Assembly (NCBI GenBank): GCA_934193545.1
Contig: CAKPVL010000026.1
Coordinates: 1 to 19,590 of the forward strand
DNA from: an uncultured Granulicatella sp.
GTDB taxonomy: Bacteria; Bacillota; Bacilli; Lactobacillales; Aerococcaceae
Direction: 5' to 3'
Length of the DNA stretch: 19,590 nucleotides
Position 1 is the stretch's first letter. Every line of letters begins with the position of its first letter. This document shows positions 6,301-13,386 of the stretch, in pieces. The position numbers and the translations under genes are program-made. A model generated the notes under the pieces. The model made no database searches, was not told the DNA's origin, and was given only the letters and a program-made list of their open reading frames with translations.

Positions 6301-8328
6301 ATGGATTTCAAAGAACTAACACATAAAATAAAACATAAATTTGAACACCTATTGAATAAAGAAAAATCTCATGAAGGAGAGACGTGTCAAGATCATTACT
6401 TACATCATGAAGACCACGAGCATGAACATGAACATCATCATGAACACGGTCATCATCACGGTCACGACCACGATGATAGTAAAGCCGTCATCTTTTATAT
6501 TGCAGGACTAGTGCTTTACATTATTGGGATGGTTCTTCATTTTATGGGAAACGGGATTGCGAATATTTTATTCATTCTAACGCTATTCTTATCTGGTTAC
6601 CATGTAACGATGGAAGGTATTGAAGATACGATTGAACGTAGCAAGAAGAAAGGGAAATTCCAACCGAATGTGCATATTTTAATGACACTTGCGGCAGTTG
6701 GCGCAGTGTTGATTGGGAATGCGGAAGAAGGAGCTCTACTGATTTTGATTTTTGCTGGAGCTCATTTCCTTGAAGAATACGTTGAAGAAAAAAGCCGTAA
6801 GTCTCTAACAGCGTTATTACAAATGAATCCTACTCAAGCGCGTCTGATTCAAGAAAACGGAGAAGTCGTTGTCGTTGAAGTAGCTAGTTTAAAAGTTGGA
6901 GATACTTTAGAAGTATTGAATGGCGATCAAGTGCCAATCGATGGAGTCATCACAAAAGGCTTAACATCGATTGACGAAGCAACGATTACAGGTGAAAGCA
7001 TGCCTCGTTCAAAAGGCGAGGGAGATGAAGTGTTCGCGAGTACGGTGAACTTATCAAGCCGTATCGAGATGCGAGTAACTGCAGAAAGTACGGATACAGT
7101 CTTTGCGAAAATTATGAAGGTTGTTGAAAATGCACAACATTCAATGAACAAGCAAGCAACCTTTATTCAAAAGATTGAACCAATTTATGTCAACATCGTT
7201 TTAATCGTTTGGCCAATCTTCCTATTATTTGGATATTTCTTAATGGGATGGGATTTAAATACAACACTTTACCGTGGAATGGTTTACCTTATCGGGGTAT
7301 CTCCATGTGCCTTAGCGGCGAGTGCCGTTCCAGCAACTTTAGCAGCGATGTCTCGTTTATCTAAAATGGGAATTTTAGCTAAAGGTGGAGCAGCTATCTC
7401 TCAATTGCAAGACTTACGCGTGATTTCATTTGATAAAACAGGTACTTTAACAAAAGGAACTCCAGAGTTAACGGATTACTGGTTTGAAGACGAAACAATG
7501 ATTCCAGCTGTGGTTGCGATGGAAAAACAATCGACACACCCACTGGCCCAAGCAGTTGTTCAAAGATTTAATGAATGGGCAGTGCTTGAAGAAGAAATCG
7601 AAGTGGAAGTACTTGTCGGACAAGGTGTTCGAAGTGTCGTTCGAAACGAAGAAATTCATATTATTAAACCGATGGATACAGTTGACCGTTCTACAGAAGT
7701 CGATACTCGCATGCAAGAATGGGCCAGCGAAGGCAAAACTGTAGTAACGGTTGTGAAAGACAATAGAATTGTTGGTTTGATGGCCTTTATGGACCTTCCA
7801 AATGAAGCTTCAAAAGCGGTGCTCGATTACTTCAAGAGCGAACTCGTGCATACAACAATGATTACAGGGGATTCAAGAGAAACTGCTGAAATGATTGGGA
7901 TGAAACTTGGTGTTCAAGAAGTTGTTGCTAATGTATTGCCAGAAGAAAAATTAGAAAAGATTCAGTCTCAAAAAGAACGCTATGGCTTAACAGCGATGGT
8001 AGGGGACGGCGTGAATGATGCGCCAGCTCTAGCGACTGCTGATATTGGTATTGCGATGGGAAATGGGACAGATATTGCGATTGAAACAAGTGATATCGTG
8101 ATTATGAAAAACGACTTACAAAAACTCGTTTCAGCGCATAAGATCAGTAAGAAATTACACCGTGTTATTTTAGAAAATATGATTTTTGCGATGTCAGTCG
8201 TTGTAATGCTCTTAATCCTTAACTTCTTTGGATTAACAAACATCGGCTGGGGAGTTGTATTACATGAAGGAAGTACGATTTTAGTACTCTTAAATGGACT
8301 ACGCTTACTCGCACCAATAGAAGAATAA
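6301..8328 (+). CDS. P1B-4-type metal-efflux ATPase with His-rich N-terminus
   Basis: Membrane pump exporting a transition metal from the cytoplasm at the cost of ATP. The 675-residue product has all P-type motifs: TGES (230-233), phosphorylated DKTGT (378-382), HP (413-414), TGD (522-524) and GDGVND (568-573). The membrane metal-site signatures are SPC (334-336) and HEGST (655-659), which define the P1B-4 subclass (Fe/Co/Zn exporters such as PfeT, PmtA and CoaT) rather than CPC-type Cu or Cd pumps. Residues 32-58 are a His/Glu/Asp tract that replaces the usual N-terminal metal-binding fold and may sense or buffer metal. I chose the ATG at 6301 because GAGGGGAG precedes it; the GTG at 6286 has no such site. 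Promoter sites suggest dual PerR-like and ArsR control. Fe(II) is the favoured substrate given the PerR-like box, but Zn or Co remain possible. Confidence 0.93.
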   Translation: MDFKELTHKIKHKFEHLLNKEKSHEGETCQDHYLHHEDHEHEHEHHHEHGHHHGHDHDDSKAVIFYIAGLVLYIIGMVLHFMGNGIANILFILTLFLSGYHVTMEGIEDTIERSKKKGKFQPNVHILMTLAAVGAVLIGNAEEGALLILIFAGAHFLEEYVEEKSRKSLTALLQMNPTQARLIQENGEVVVVEVASLKVGDTLEVLNGDQVPIDGVITKGLTSIDEATITGESMPRSKGEGDEVFASTVNLSSRIEMRVTAESTDTVFAKIMKVVENAQHSMNKQATFIQKIEPIYVNIVLIVWPIFLLFGYFLMGWDLNTTLYRGMVYLIGVSPCALAASAVPATLAAMSRLSKMGILAKGGAAISQLQDLRVISFDKTGTLTKGTPELTDYWFEDETMIPAVVAMEKQSTHPLAQAVVQRFNEWAVLEEEIEVEVLVGQGVRSVVRNEEIHIIKPMDTVDRSTEVDTRMQEWASEGKTVVTVVKDNRIVGLMAFMDLPNEASKAVLDYFKSELVHTTMITGDSRETAEMIGMKLGVQEVVANVLPEEKLEKIQSQKERYGLTAMVGDGVNDAPALATADIGIAMGNGTDIAIETSDIVIMKNDLQKLVSAHKISKKLHRVILENMIFAMSVVVMLLILNFFGLTNIGWGVVLHEGSTILVLLNGLRLLAPIEE

Positions 8329-8332
8329 ATGA

Positions 8333-8384
8333 AAAAGCAGAACTCGGACGCAGAGAAATAAGATTGTCCAAGTTCTGCTTTTTT
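8333..8384 (+). terminator. Terminator after the ATPase
   Basis: AAAAGCAGAACT-C-GGAC (8333-8349) pairs with GTCC-A-AGTTCTGCTTTT (8366-8382), one mismatch, 16-base loop, then T's to 8384. The A run on the 5' side means it could also work for the - strand gene ending at 8395, making it a shared bidirectional terminator. Confidence 0.85.
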
Positions 8385-8394
8385 GCAGTTGTAA

Positions 8395-8670
8395 TCACGC
8401 TTGATCAAAACAAACGCGGTATGAATCGCTGGTTGGAATAAGTTCTAGCGGAATATTTGTCCGGTAAATACTATATTCAGGGAATTGCTCTAAAAACATT
8501 ACAAAGTTATTCGGGTAAATACTCAACATCTTCGTAAAAACATTATCTTGATCAATGATGACCGTTTTAATCTCACTAACATCTTTTACCCAAGGTGTCT
8601 CCACATGGAAATAACTTCCCGGTGCAATATGATACTCATATTTTAAAATTGTGATTGATTGGTCTAACAT
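8395..8670 (-). CDS. Uncharacterised 91-residue protein
   Basis: Not recognised. I chose the ATG at 8670 because GGAGGG lies about 7 bases ahead of it on the - strand. A longer frame from 8748 would start upstream of the likely promoter. The product begins MLDQSITILKYEYHIAPGSYF and is soluble, aromatic-rich (many Tyr and Phe) and mildly acidic, with no membrane segment and a single Cys near the C-terminus (RVCFDQA). The alternation of short hydrophobic stretches suggests a small beta-rich fold. It is transcribed against all its neighbours from its own promoter, and converges on the ATPase terminator. A clear ribosome site and promoter make it a real gene despite no known family. Confidence 0.75.
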   Translation of the reverse strand: MLDQSITILKYEYHIAPGSYFHVETPWVKDVSEIKTVIIDQDNVFTKMLSIYPNNFVMFLEQFPEYSIYRTNIPLELIPTSDSYRVCFDQA

Positions 8671-8697
8671 CAAAATCCCTCCATTCATTACATCTAA

Positions 8698-8726
8698 AGT
8701 ATAGTTGAAATGAATGCGTTTTACAA
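8698..8726 (-). promoter_or_regulatory. Promoter of the 91-residue orphan gene
   Basis: On the - strand: TTGTAA (8726-8721), a 17-base spacer, then TATACT (8703-8698), 27 bases ahead of the start codon. Confidence 0.65.
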
Positions 8727-8783
8727 ATATATGTTCATGGATGAGCAAAAGTTCCTGATAAAGTCGCCGAAAAGCAAATTTTA

Positions 8784-8823
8784 TTTATGAAAGGCGTCAT
8801 TTTTTCATAAAAGAAAAGCCTTT
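8784..8823. other. Hairpins between divergent genes
   Basis: TTTATGAAA (8784-8792) pairs with TTTCATAAA (8803-8811). An alternative AAAGGC/GCCTTT pairing (8790-8795 with 8818-8823) competes with it. No gene ends here, so a terminator role is not needed. It could be an operator between the divergent promoters, or simply an AT-rich coincidence. Confidence 0.35.
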
Positions 8824-8867
8824 AAATCAGAAAATTAGTTATTTTAGCCCACAGAGGGTACAAATTG

Positions 8868-8876
8868 TGATATAAT
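8868..8876 (+). promoter_or_regulatory. Extended -10 promoter of the DUF2187-like gene
   Basis: TGATATAAT is a perfect TATAAT with the upstream TGn extension. No good -35 hexamer is seen at 17 bases, which is usual for extended -10 promoters. The leader is about 50 bases. Confidence 0.6.
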
Positions 8877-8933
8877 AAATTTGATGAGTGTGTAGTGTAG
8901 GATTTTGGCCAGGCGTGAAAAGAGGCGAAAGCA

Positions 8934-9278
8934 ATGGCGAAACGTGTCACGAAAGATGTCAAGAGTACTGTGGAAACGGAACTTCGAAAAGGAACGAGCA
9001 AATCGAGAATTGCGCATTTGTTAGGGGTCTCCTATGATGAAGGAGTTCGTATTATTTTGCAGGTAAAAGAATCGATTCGTCCGGAAGTCGGCAATCGCAT
9101 TCGATTTACTTTTAGAGAACAAGAAATGATTGGAATCATCTACAAATTATTGGCGAATAGTGCCATCGTTGTGATTGACTGGAATGCTTCTAATACTTGC
9201 ATGAAAGATATTTGCGAATCGCGAACGGTTGTTAATTTCAAAGATATTGTAGAATTTTTACCATTAGAGCAAGAATAA
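8934..9278 (+). CDS. DUF2187-like protein with N-terminal helix-turn-helix-like segment
   Basis: Small cytoplasmic protein of 114 residues. The N-terminal half (about 1-47) is basic and helical, with a possible helix-turn-helix at ELRKGTSKSRIAHLLGVSYD. The C-terminal half (about 51-110) reads VGNRIRFTFREQEMIGIIYK, then NSAIVVID, then RTVVNFKDIVEFLP. This resembles the DUF2187 beta-barrel (KOW-like) found in Firmicutes, matched from memory. If both halves are right, it would be a DNA- or RNA-associated factor, but no function is established. It is a single-gene unit between its own extended -10 promoter and a terminator at 9284. The two Cys (NTCMKDICES) are in a CxxxxC spacing of unknown meaning. 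Confidence 0.75.
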   Translation: MAKRVTKDVKSTVETELRKGTSKSRIAHLLGVSYDEGVRIILQVKESIRPEVGNRIRFTFREQEMIGIIYKLLANSAIVVIDWNASNTCMKDICESRTVVNFKDIVEFLPLEQE

Positions 9279-9283
9279 AGGTT

Positions 9284-9317
9284 AGGTTCATGGCGAATTG
9301 TCATGAGCCTTTTTTTA
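9284..9317 (+). terminator. Terminator after the DUF2187-like gene
   Basis: 11-bp stem 9284-9294 with 9300-9310 (AGGTTCATGGC / GTCATGAGCCT, two G-T wobbles), 5-base loop, then a T run to 9317. Confidence 0.85.
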
Positions 9318-9349
9318 TTTGTGTGCTTTCTAATTGCCCGCCTTTAAAG

Positions 9350-9355
9350 TATAAT
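9350..9355 (+). promoter_or_regulatory. -10 box for the 297-residue gene
   Basis: Perfect TATAAT, 28 bases before the ATG at 9384. The hexamer 17 bases upstream (TTTCTA) is a poor -35. Confidence 0.45.
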
Positions 9356-9383
9356 AGAAAGGTATAAGACAGGGGAGACGTGT

Positions 9384-10277
9384 ATGAGCGAGGAAAAGAA
9401 ACAACTAGACGCACTTTCAGAAGAAGAATTCGAAACGTTTGTGGAGAATGCCATCGATGCCTTTGAAGAGAAAGTGCAAAAGAATGAGTATATCGATGAG
9501 ATTGAAGAGTTTTTCCAATTGCTTGAAAAGGCGAACCGGTGGGATGACCTCACGTATTATATCGAGGAAGATCAATTAAAACTACCGAGTGAATCTAGTT
9601 ACTGGATGTGGAAAATAAAAGTTGCGATTCAAAATGAACAGTTTAAGCAAGTTGAGGCTTGGCTGGTTCACGAAAATGTGATTGCAGCACTTGGAATGGA
9701 TAAGGTTCTAGAGTGTACACTGCTATGCGAAAAGGAAAAGAATCGTTTTACGCAAGCAGAAGTTGAGAAGCTGCAGCAATTAAGTGAACGCTTGAAAAAA
9801 GACGAGCCATTGACCGAAGAGCAGAATGATTATATGGCAACAACCTTGATGTTGATGCAGACACCATTGAAATGGACCGTTATCGAAGCCTTTCTGATGA
9901 GCCCTTTGACACAACTGTTTTGGAAAGGATTCTTAATAGAATGTTGGTTAACGGATAGGAAGACTTCAAAGATTCGATACTATGATGCGTTTAGTGAAAA
10001 GGTGGTCGAAGTCGATCAATCAGAATTGGTTTCGGTCTATGATCATCCAGTATTTGTAGAAATTGAACGACTGATTGATACGCAAAACGCTTTGGAAGAA
10101 AAGATGAAAGAGCTGTTATTGCAAAAGGCGCAATCAGATTTTCTTCGCGTTAGTCCATTTATAGACCGTTATTTCAGCGATGGAGCTGAGTGGCTAGAGA
10201 TGCAACTGCAACGAGAGAATTTATTATTAAGCTTGTACGAGAATGATGAGACATTTATTCGTACATTGAAGGCATAG
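9384..10277 (+). CDS. Uncharacterised 297-residue helical protein
   Basis: Not recognised. The product is soluble and highly charged. The acidic N-terminus (EEKKQLDALSEEEFETFVEN) leads into mostly helical sequence with regularly spaced aromatic and Leu residues, for example EFFQLLEKANRWDDLTYYIE and SYWMWKIKVAIQNEQFKQVE. That pattern recalls TPR or other alpha-solenoid repeats, but I cannot assign clear repeat units. A charged, possibly coiled segment follows near residues 118-147, and there is a further helical C-terminal half. GGGGAG lies about 7 bases before the ATG. A cold-shock gene with its own -10 box starts 58 bases downstream, so this gene may be transcribed alone or read through into the next operon. 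Confidence 0.85.
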   Translation: MSEEKKQLDALSEEEFETFVENAIDAFEEKVQKNEYIDEIEEFFQLLEKANRWDDLTYYIEEDQLKLPSESSYWMWKIKVAIQNEQFKQVEAWLVHENVIAALGMDKVLECTLLCEKEKNRFTQAEVEKLQQLSERLKKDEPLTEEQNDYMATTLMLMQTPLKWTVIEAFLMSPLTQLFWKGFLIECWLTDRKTSKIRYYDAFSEKVVEVDQSELVSVYDHPVFVEIERLIDTQNALEEKMKELLLQKAQSDFLRVSPFIDRYFSDGAEWLEMQLQRENLLLSLYENDETFIRTLKA

Positions 10278-10303
10278 TTTCGGTGTAATGAGAGAAAACG
10301 CAG

Positions 10304-10309
10304 TATAAT
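10304..10309 (+). promoter_or_regulatory. -10 box of the cold-shock/rnhA operon
   Basis: Perfect TATAAT, 26 bases before the cold-shock ATG. No strong -35 is visible 17 bases upstream. The leader is short, so the long cold-inducible leader known for some csp genes is absent. Confidence 0.45.
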
Positions 10310-10335
10310 AAAGGTACGTTAAAGGGGGAGTTCAC

Positions 10336-10548
10336 ATGGAAAGTGGAATTGTAAAATGGTTTAACAACGAAAAAGGGTATGGATTTATCCGAAGTTCAAC
10401 ATCGGATGAAGATATTTTTGTGCATTTCACAGGGATTGCACAAGAGGGATTCAAGTCGTTGAAAGAAGGCCAAGAGGTGACTTTTGAAATTACAAGAGGA
10501 GCACATGGCGTTCAGGCGACGCATGTGGTCGTTGTAGAAAATGATTAA
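10336..10548 (+). CDS. Cold-shock domain protein
   Basis: Single-stranded nucleic-acid-binding protein of 70 residues (one five-stranded beta-barrel), an RNA chaperone and antiterminator type. RNP1 is seen as KGYGFI (residues 13-18) and RNP2 as DIFVHF (26-31), preceded by the family start [22 protein letters not shown] precedes the ATG. The stop codon lies inside the start of the next gene: the two overlap by 8 bases at ATGATTAA, which suggests coupled translation with the RNase HI gene. Confidence 0.95.
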   Translation: MESGIVKWFNNEKGYGFIRSSTSDEDIFVHFTGIAQEGFKSLKEGQEVTFEITRGAHGVQATHVVVVEND

Positions 10549-10945
10549 AGTCTATACAGACGCGGCCGTGAATGGAAATCCAGGAGACGTAGGATTGGGA
10601 GTCCTCGTACTAAAAGATGGAGAACAGAAGCCGTTTAAGATTTCTGTGGAAGAAAAAATGGATAATCATTTAGCAGAATTCACGGCTATCGACTGGGCAT
10701 TAGGCTGGTTGTTAGAGGAAGGGCTTCAGGAAGAATTGATCTTCATGCATACTGATTCAAAGGTGACTGCTGATTCTATTTCGAAAAGATATACGAAAAA
10801 AGAAGCAAATCGAATCGTTTTAAAGGAAATCCAGAATAAACTGAAAGGCTTCTCGCAATTATTTGTAAAGTGGATTCCTGAAAGTGAAAACAGGGGTGCT
10901 GATCAATTAGCAAGACAAGCCCTCCAACAAACGATTGGAAAGTAG
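10541..10945 (+). CDS. RNase HI family protein
   Basis: Cleaves the RNA strand of RNA-DNA hybrids with two metal ions. The 134-residue product shows the N-terminal [12 protein letters not shown] and the four acidic residues expected of RNase HI: Asp7, Glu46 (NHLAEFTAI), Asp72 ([11 protein letters not shown]) and Asp121 (NRGADQLAR). The basic handle of the E. coli enzyme is not apparent; the length fits the short Firmicute RnhA/YpeP-like class. Some members of that class have weak or no RNase H activity, so activity is likely but not certain. It is translated from inside the end of the cold-shock gene and is followed 15 bases later by the glutaredoxin-like gene. Confidence 0.92.
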   Translation: MIKVYTDAAVNGNPGDVGLGVLVLKDGEQKPFKISVEEKMDNHLAEFTAIDWALGWLLEEGLQEELIFMHTDSKVTADSISKRYTKKEANRIVLKEIQNKLKGFSQLFVKWIPESENRGADQLARQALQQTIGK

Positions 10946-10960
10946 TAAAGGAGCAATGAA

Positions 10961-11224
10961 ATGAACGAAAAAACACTCTATTTTAGTAGCTTATGTCCAG
11001 ATACCGCACCGTTTAAAGCGGCAATGGAAAGACTGGGCGTAACCGCTCGTGAAGTGGATATTACAGCGAGCATGAGAAACTTAAAAGAATTCTTGAGATT
11101 AAGAGATAATGAAGAAGTTTTTACTCCACGCAAAGAACAGGGAATGGTGGGAGTTCCGTGTCTTGTCAGTGGCGGAGAGTATATTTTTGAAGTGAGCGAC
11201 CTCGAAGAAAGGTTTGCCAAGTAG
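10961..11224 (+). CDS. Glutaredoxin-related thioredoxin-fold protein
   Basis: Small redox protein of 87 residues. The active-site region is LCPDTAPF with a single Cys12 (CPDT, monothiol-like). The cis-proline loop is GVPCLVSGG (Pro66), which carries a second Cys67 next to it. The order of strand, Cys motif, helix and cis-Pro is that of a glutaredoxin fold, although FTPRKEQGMVG is inserted ahead of the cis-Pro. The partner and substrate are unknown; most Lactobacillales lack glutathione synthesis, so it may use another thiol. AAAGGAG precedes the ATG. The stop codon overlaps the GTG start of the next gene by one base. Confidence 0.82.
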   Translation: MNEKTLYFSSLCPDTAPFKAAMERLGVTAREVDITASMRNLKEFLRLRDNEEVFTPRKEQGMVGVPCLVSGGEYIFEVSDLEERFAK

Positions 11225-11505
11225 TGGAAGACTTAAAGAATAACGTCATTCTAATGTACTTTTTGGGAATGAATGGGCTGCTTTTTGTATTGATGGGCTT
11301 TGATAAACTTTGTGCCGTCATGAAAAAGTGGCGCGTTCCAGAAAGAACCTTGCTTGGGATTGGTTTATGTGGTGGAGGCTTTGGTGGGCTTCTTGGGTTA
11401 GTGATTTTTAACCATAAAAAGCGAAAACACTATTTTATGTGGACATTCCTATTGAATATCGCAATTTGGGGAATCCTTTATTATAGTTTATGGCTTAGAA
11501 AGTAG
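11224..11505 (+). CDS. DUF1294 family membrane protein
   Basis: Small integral membrane protein of 93 residues with three hydrophobic segments (about 7-26, 40-60 and 70-88). The family hallmarks are MGFDKLCAVMKKWRVPERTL followed by a glycine-rich helix (GLCGGGFGGLLGLVIFNHKKRKHYF). The function is unknown. The GTG start at 11224 overlaps the TAG of the previous gene, with AAAGG 11 bases ahead. The next Met (11254) has no ribosome site. Overlaps on one side and a 5-base gap on the other place it firmly within the cold-shock/rnhA run. Confidence 0.85.
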   Translation: MEDLKNNVILMYFLGMNGLLFVLMGFDKLCAVMKKWRVPERTLLGIGLCGGGFGGLLGLVIFNHKKRKHYFMWTFLLNIAIWGILYYSLWLRK

Positions 11506-11510
11506 GGCTC

Positions 11511-12170
11511 ATGGAGAAACAAGAACGTTTTTATTTTGATGTTTGGATTGCGTTACTTAGTACGCTAGCGGGAATGGTCAATGTTGTCACACTATTACTA
11601 TTTTTCACGCCAACAACGCACTTTACTGGGAATATTACGCAATTTGTTTTGTCCTTCAATGAAGAAGACTGGGGGACAATGCTCCATTTACTAGGAATGA
11701 TTCTCTGTTTTTCTGGTGGCGGAGTCTTGTCGGGTTTTCTATTTTCGAAGAAAAAATTTGAACCGACAAAACGGTATGGAGTATTATTAATGATATTCGG
11801 AAGTATGATGCTTCTATTATTTCTGTTTGGATTACGCGACGAGAAATGGTTATATTTCTTCTCGTTTGTTGTCGGAACACAAAATGGGATGTTCATTTAT
11901 TACCATGGAATTATCGTACGAACATCTCACTTTACAGGCTATTTAACGGATATTGGCGTCGTTCTTGGGCGATTGATGCGCGGTCAAATTAAGGACCGTT
12001 GGAAAGTGCTCTTTTATTTTACGAGTATGCTCTTCTTTGGAATAGGAGCCACGGTTTCATACCAGTTATATCAATCCTTTGGTGCAGCAACAATCATCGC
12101 TGTAGGAATTGGATATATTCTCGTTGGATTGTATTATTTTAGTTTTCGTAAAGCATTTTTACATAAATAG
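11511..12170 (+). CDS. DUF1275/YoaK family membrane protein
   Basis: Integral membrane protein of 219 residues with six or so hydrophobic segments. Typical family motifs are THFTGNITQ (about 36-44) and GTQNGMFIYYHGIIVRTSHF with a second HFTGYLTDIG. The repeated HFTG signature in two membrane regions suggests an internal duplication. The function is not established. The ribosome site is poor (AGGG only 3 bases from the ATG), so translation probably depends on coupling with the DUF1294 gene 5 bases upstream. A good AGGAGG follows for the next gene. Confidence 0.88.
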   Translation: MEKQERFYFDVWIALLSTLAGMVNVVTLLLFFTPTTHFTGNITQFVLSFNEEDWGTMLHLLGMILCFSGGGVLSGFLFSKKKFEPTKRYGVLLMIFGSMMLLLFLFGLRDEKWLYFFSFVVGTQNGMFIYYHGIIVRTSHFTGYLTDIGVVLGRLMRGQIKDRWKVLFYFTSMLFFGIGATVSYQLYQSFGAATIIAVGIGYILVGLYYFSFRKAFLHK

Positions 12171-12180
12171 GAGGAAAAAT

Positions 12181-12702
12181 ATGAAAGCTTTAGTTGTAGT
12201 GGATATGCAGAATGATTTTGTCGATGGAGTGCTTGGCTCAAAAGAAGCCGTAGCCATTATCGACCATGCCGTTGAGGTAATCGAAAATTTCGATGGAAAG
12301 GTATTTTATACATTAGATACTCATAGTGAAGACTATCTACAAACAGAGGAAGGTCGTCACTTACCAGTCGTGCACTGCGTGAGAGGGTCTAAAGGATGGG
12401 AGTTAAATCCGCAAATCCAAAAAGCGTTAGAGAGTCGTCATGCAAAAGGCGTTGAAAAACCAACATTTGGTTCAGAAAAATTAATGGAAGTCATTCAAAA
12501 AGAAGTGCCAGATTTAGAAAGCATTACACTCATTGGAATCTGTACAGATATTTGTGTGATTAGTAATGCACTTCTTGCTAAAGCTCATTTTGTCAATGTG
12601 CCAGTGAATGTCGTTGCAAGTGCCTGTGCAGGTGTGACACCAGCGTCACATGATAATGCGTTAAGCGCCATGAAGATGTGTCATATTGACGTTGTTGAGT
12701 AG
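12181..12702 (+). CDS. Isochorismatase-like cysteine hydrolase, probable nicotinamidase
   Basis: Probably hydrolyses nicotinamide to nicotinate for NAD salvage. The 173-residue product has the catalytic triad of the family: Asp8 (VVDMQNDF), Lys93 (EKPTFG) and Cys125 (GICTDICV). Asp46, His48 (LDTHSE) and His65 (VVHCVRG) fit the metal site of nicotinamidases, which favours that activity over isochorismatase. I chose the ATG at 12181 because TAGGAGG precedes it. A longer frame from 12109 runs inside the DUF1275 gene and lacks homology. The upstream stop codon is only 10 bases away, so it is co-transcribed with its neighbours. Confidence 0.88.
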   Translation: MKALVVVDMQNDFVDGVLGSKEAVAIIDHAVEVIENFDGKVFYTLDTHSEDYLQTEEGRHLPVVHCVRGSKGWELNPQIQKALESRHAKGVEKPTFGSEKLMEVIQKEVPDLESITLIGICTDICVISNALLAKAHFVNVPVNVVASACAGVTPASHDNALSAMKMCHIDVVE

Positions 12703-12711
12703 GAGGTAGTG

Positions 12712-12924
12712 ATGAGAGAACAAGATCCAAAAGACAGAATTAGAGAAATGTCCGTATTGAATCTCATCATGGTGATTGGGATTGCAATCGGATTTGGAAT
12801 TGGATTGCTTATTGATAATGTCATTGGCGGTATTGCTATTGGGATGTTAGGCGCATTTATTTGCCGTCTATTATATATTCGTAAAAAGTATAAAGAAATT
12901 AATCCTAAGGATAAGAAAGAGTAG
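12712..12924 (+). CDS. Small glycine-rich membrane protein
   Basis: Hypothetical protein of 70 residues. Two hydrophobic helices (about 15-34 and 37-56) carry closely spaced Gly residues (IGIAIGFGIGLLIDNVIGG), a glycine-zipper look resembling AtpI/AtpZ-type or other small oligomeric membrane proteins. The ends are charged, with a basic C-terminal tail. I chose the ATG at 12712 (5 bases after AGGAGG) rather than the GTG at 12709, which is only 2 bases from it. It is the last gene of the cold-shock/rnhA run; its final codons form the left arm of the terminator. Confidence 0.75.
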   Translation: MREQDPKDRIREMSVLNLIMVIGIAIGFGIGLLIDNVIGGIAIGMLGAFICRLLYIRKKYKEINPKDKKE

Positions 12925-12950
12925 GCACATTTGTTGCGCTACTCTTTTTT
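12916..12950 (+). terminator. Terminator overlapping the end of the small membrane protein gene
   Basis: AAAGAGTAG (12916-12924, including the TAG stop) pairs with CTACTCTTT (12939-12947), followed by T's to 12950. The stem can extend by a GC pair across a bulge. Confidence 0.85.
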
Positions 12951-12987
12951 CGTTGTCATAATGAAGGAAAATGAACGGAGGGATATC

Positions 12988-13329
12988 ATGGAACAATTTG
13001 CAAAAGATGTAAGCCAATTTGTGGAAACAACTGCTGAAAAAGTAGAAGCGTTAATCGGTGAAGGAAAGGAAGTCGTTCTTTTCGTAGGACGTCCAACTTG
13101 CCCATACTGCCGTCGCTTTGCACCAAAAATTAACGAAGTGCGTGAAGCATTAGGAAAAGAAATGTTCTTCATCAACTCAGAAGATAGAGCTAACGAAGCG
13201 TTAGCAGCTTTCCGTGCGAAATACAATATGCCAACAGTACCTGGTTTATTAGTTGCTCGTGGTGGCGAAGTGCGTGTGGTTTGTGACTCATCACAAAGTG
13301 TGGAACAAATCAAAGCGTTTATTGGATAA
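12988..13329 (+). CDS. Thioredoxin-like protein, PedC/BrcD-like
   Basis: Dithiol redox protein of 113 residues. The active site is CPYC (Cys38, Cys41) in VGRPTCPYCRRFAPK, with a cis-Pro at 85 (PTVPGLL). The RPTCPYCRRF context resembles the PedC/BrcD group once named bacteriocin transport accessory proteins, but there is no bacteriocin gene nearby, so a general thiol-disulfide role is more likely. There is no signal peptide, so it is cytoplasmic. I chose the ATG at 12988 because GGAGGG is 5 bases ahead. An in-frame upstream start at 12931 overlaps the preceding terminator. It is a single-gene unit with a weak candidate promoter (TTGCGC-17-CATAAT, 12934-12962) overlapping that terminator. Confidence 0.88.
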   Translation: MEQFAKDVSQFVETTAEKVEALIGEGKEVVLFVGRPTCPYCRRFAPKINEVREALGKEMFFINSEDRANEALAAFRAKYNMPTVPGLLVARGGEVRVVCDSSQSVEQIKAFIG

Positions 13330-13344
13330 TAAATGTAAAATGAG

Positions 13345-13377
13345 ACTCTCCGTGAAAGTGATTCGCGGAGAGTTTTT
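13345..13377 (+). terminator. Terminator after the thioredoxin-like gene
   Basis: 10-bp stem ACTCTCCGTG / CGCGGAGAGT (13345-13354 with 13364-13373, one T-G wobble), then TTTTT to 13377. Confidence 0.88.
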
Positions 13378-13386
13378 GCATGCAAA

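Noticed and set aside
8671..8748. N-terminal extension of the 91-residue orphan protein
   Set aside because: The extension would begin upstream of the likely promoter, and a strong GGAGGG site marks the internal ATG at 8670.
12988..13329. Part of a bacteriocin locus, because of the PedC/BrcD-like thioredoxin
   Set aside because: No bacteriocin precursor, immunity, transporter or double-glycine leader is seen nearby; such thioredoxins are often solitary.
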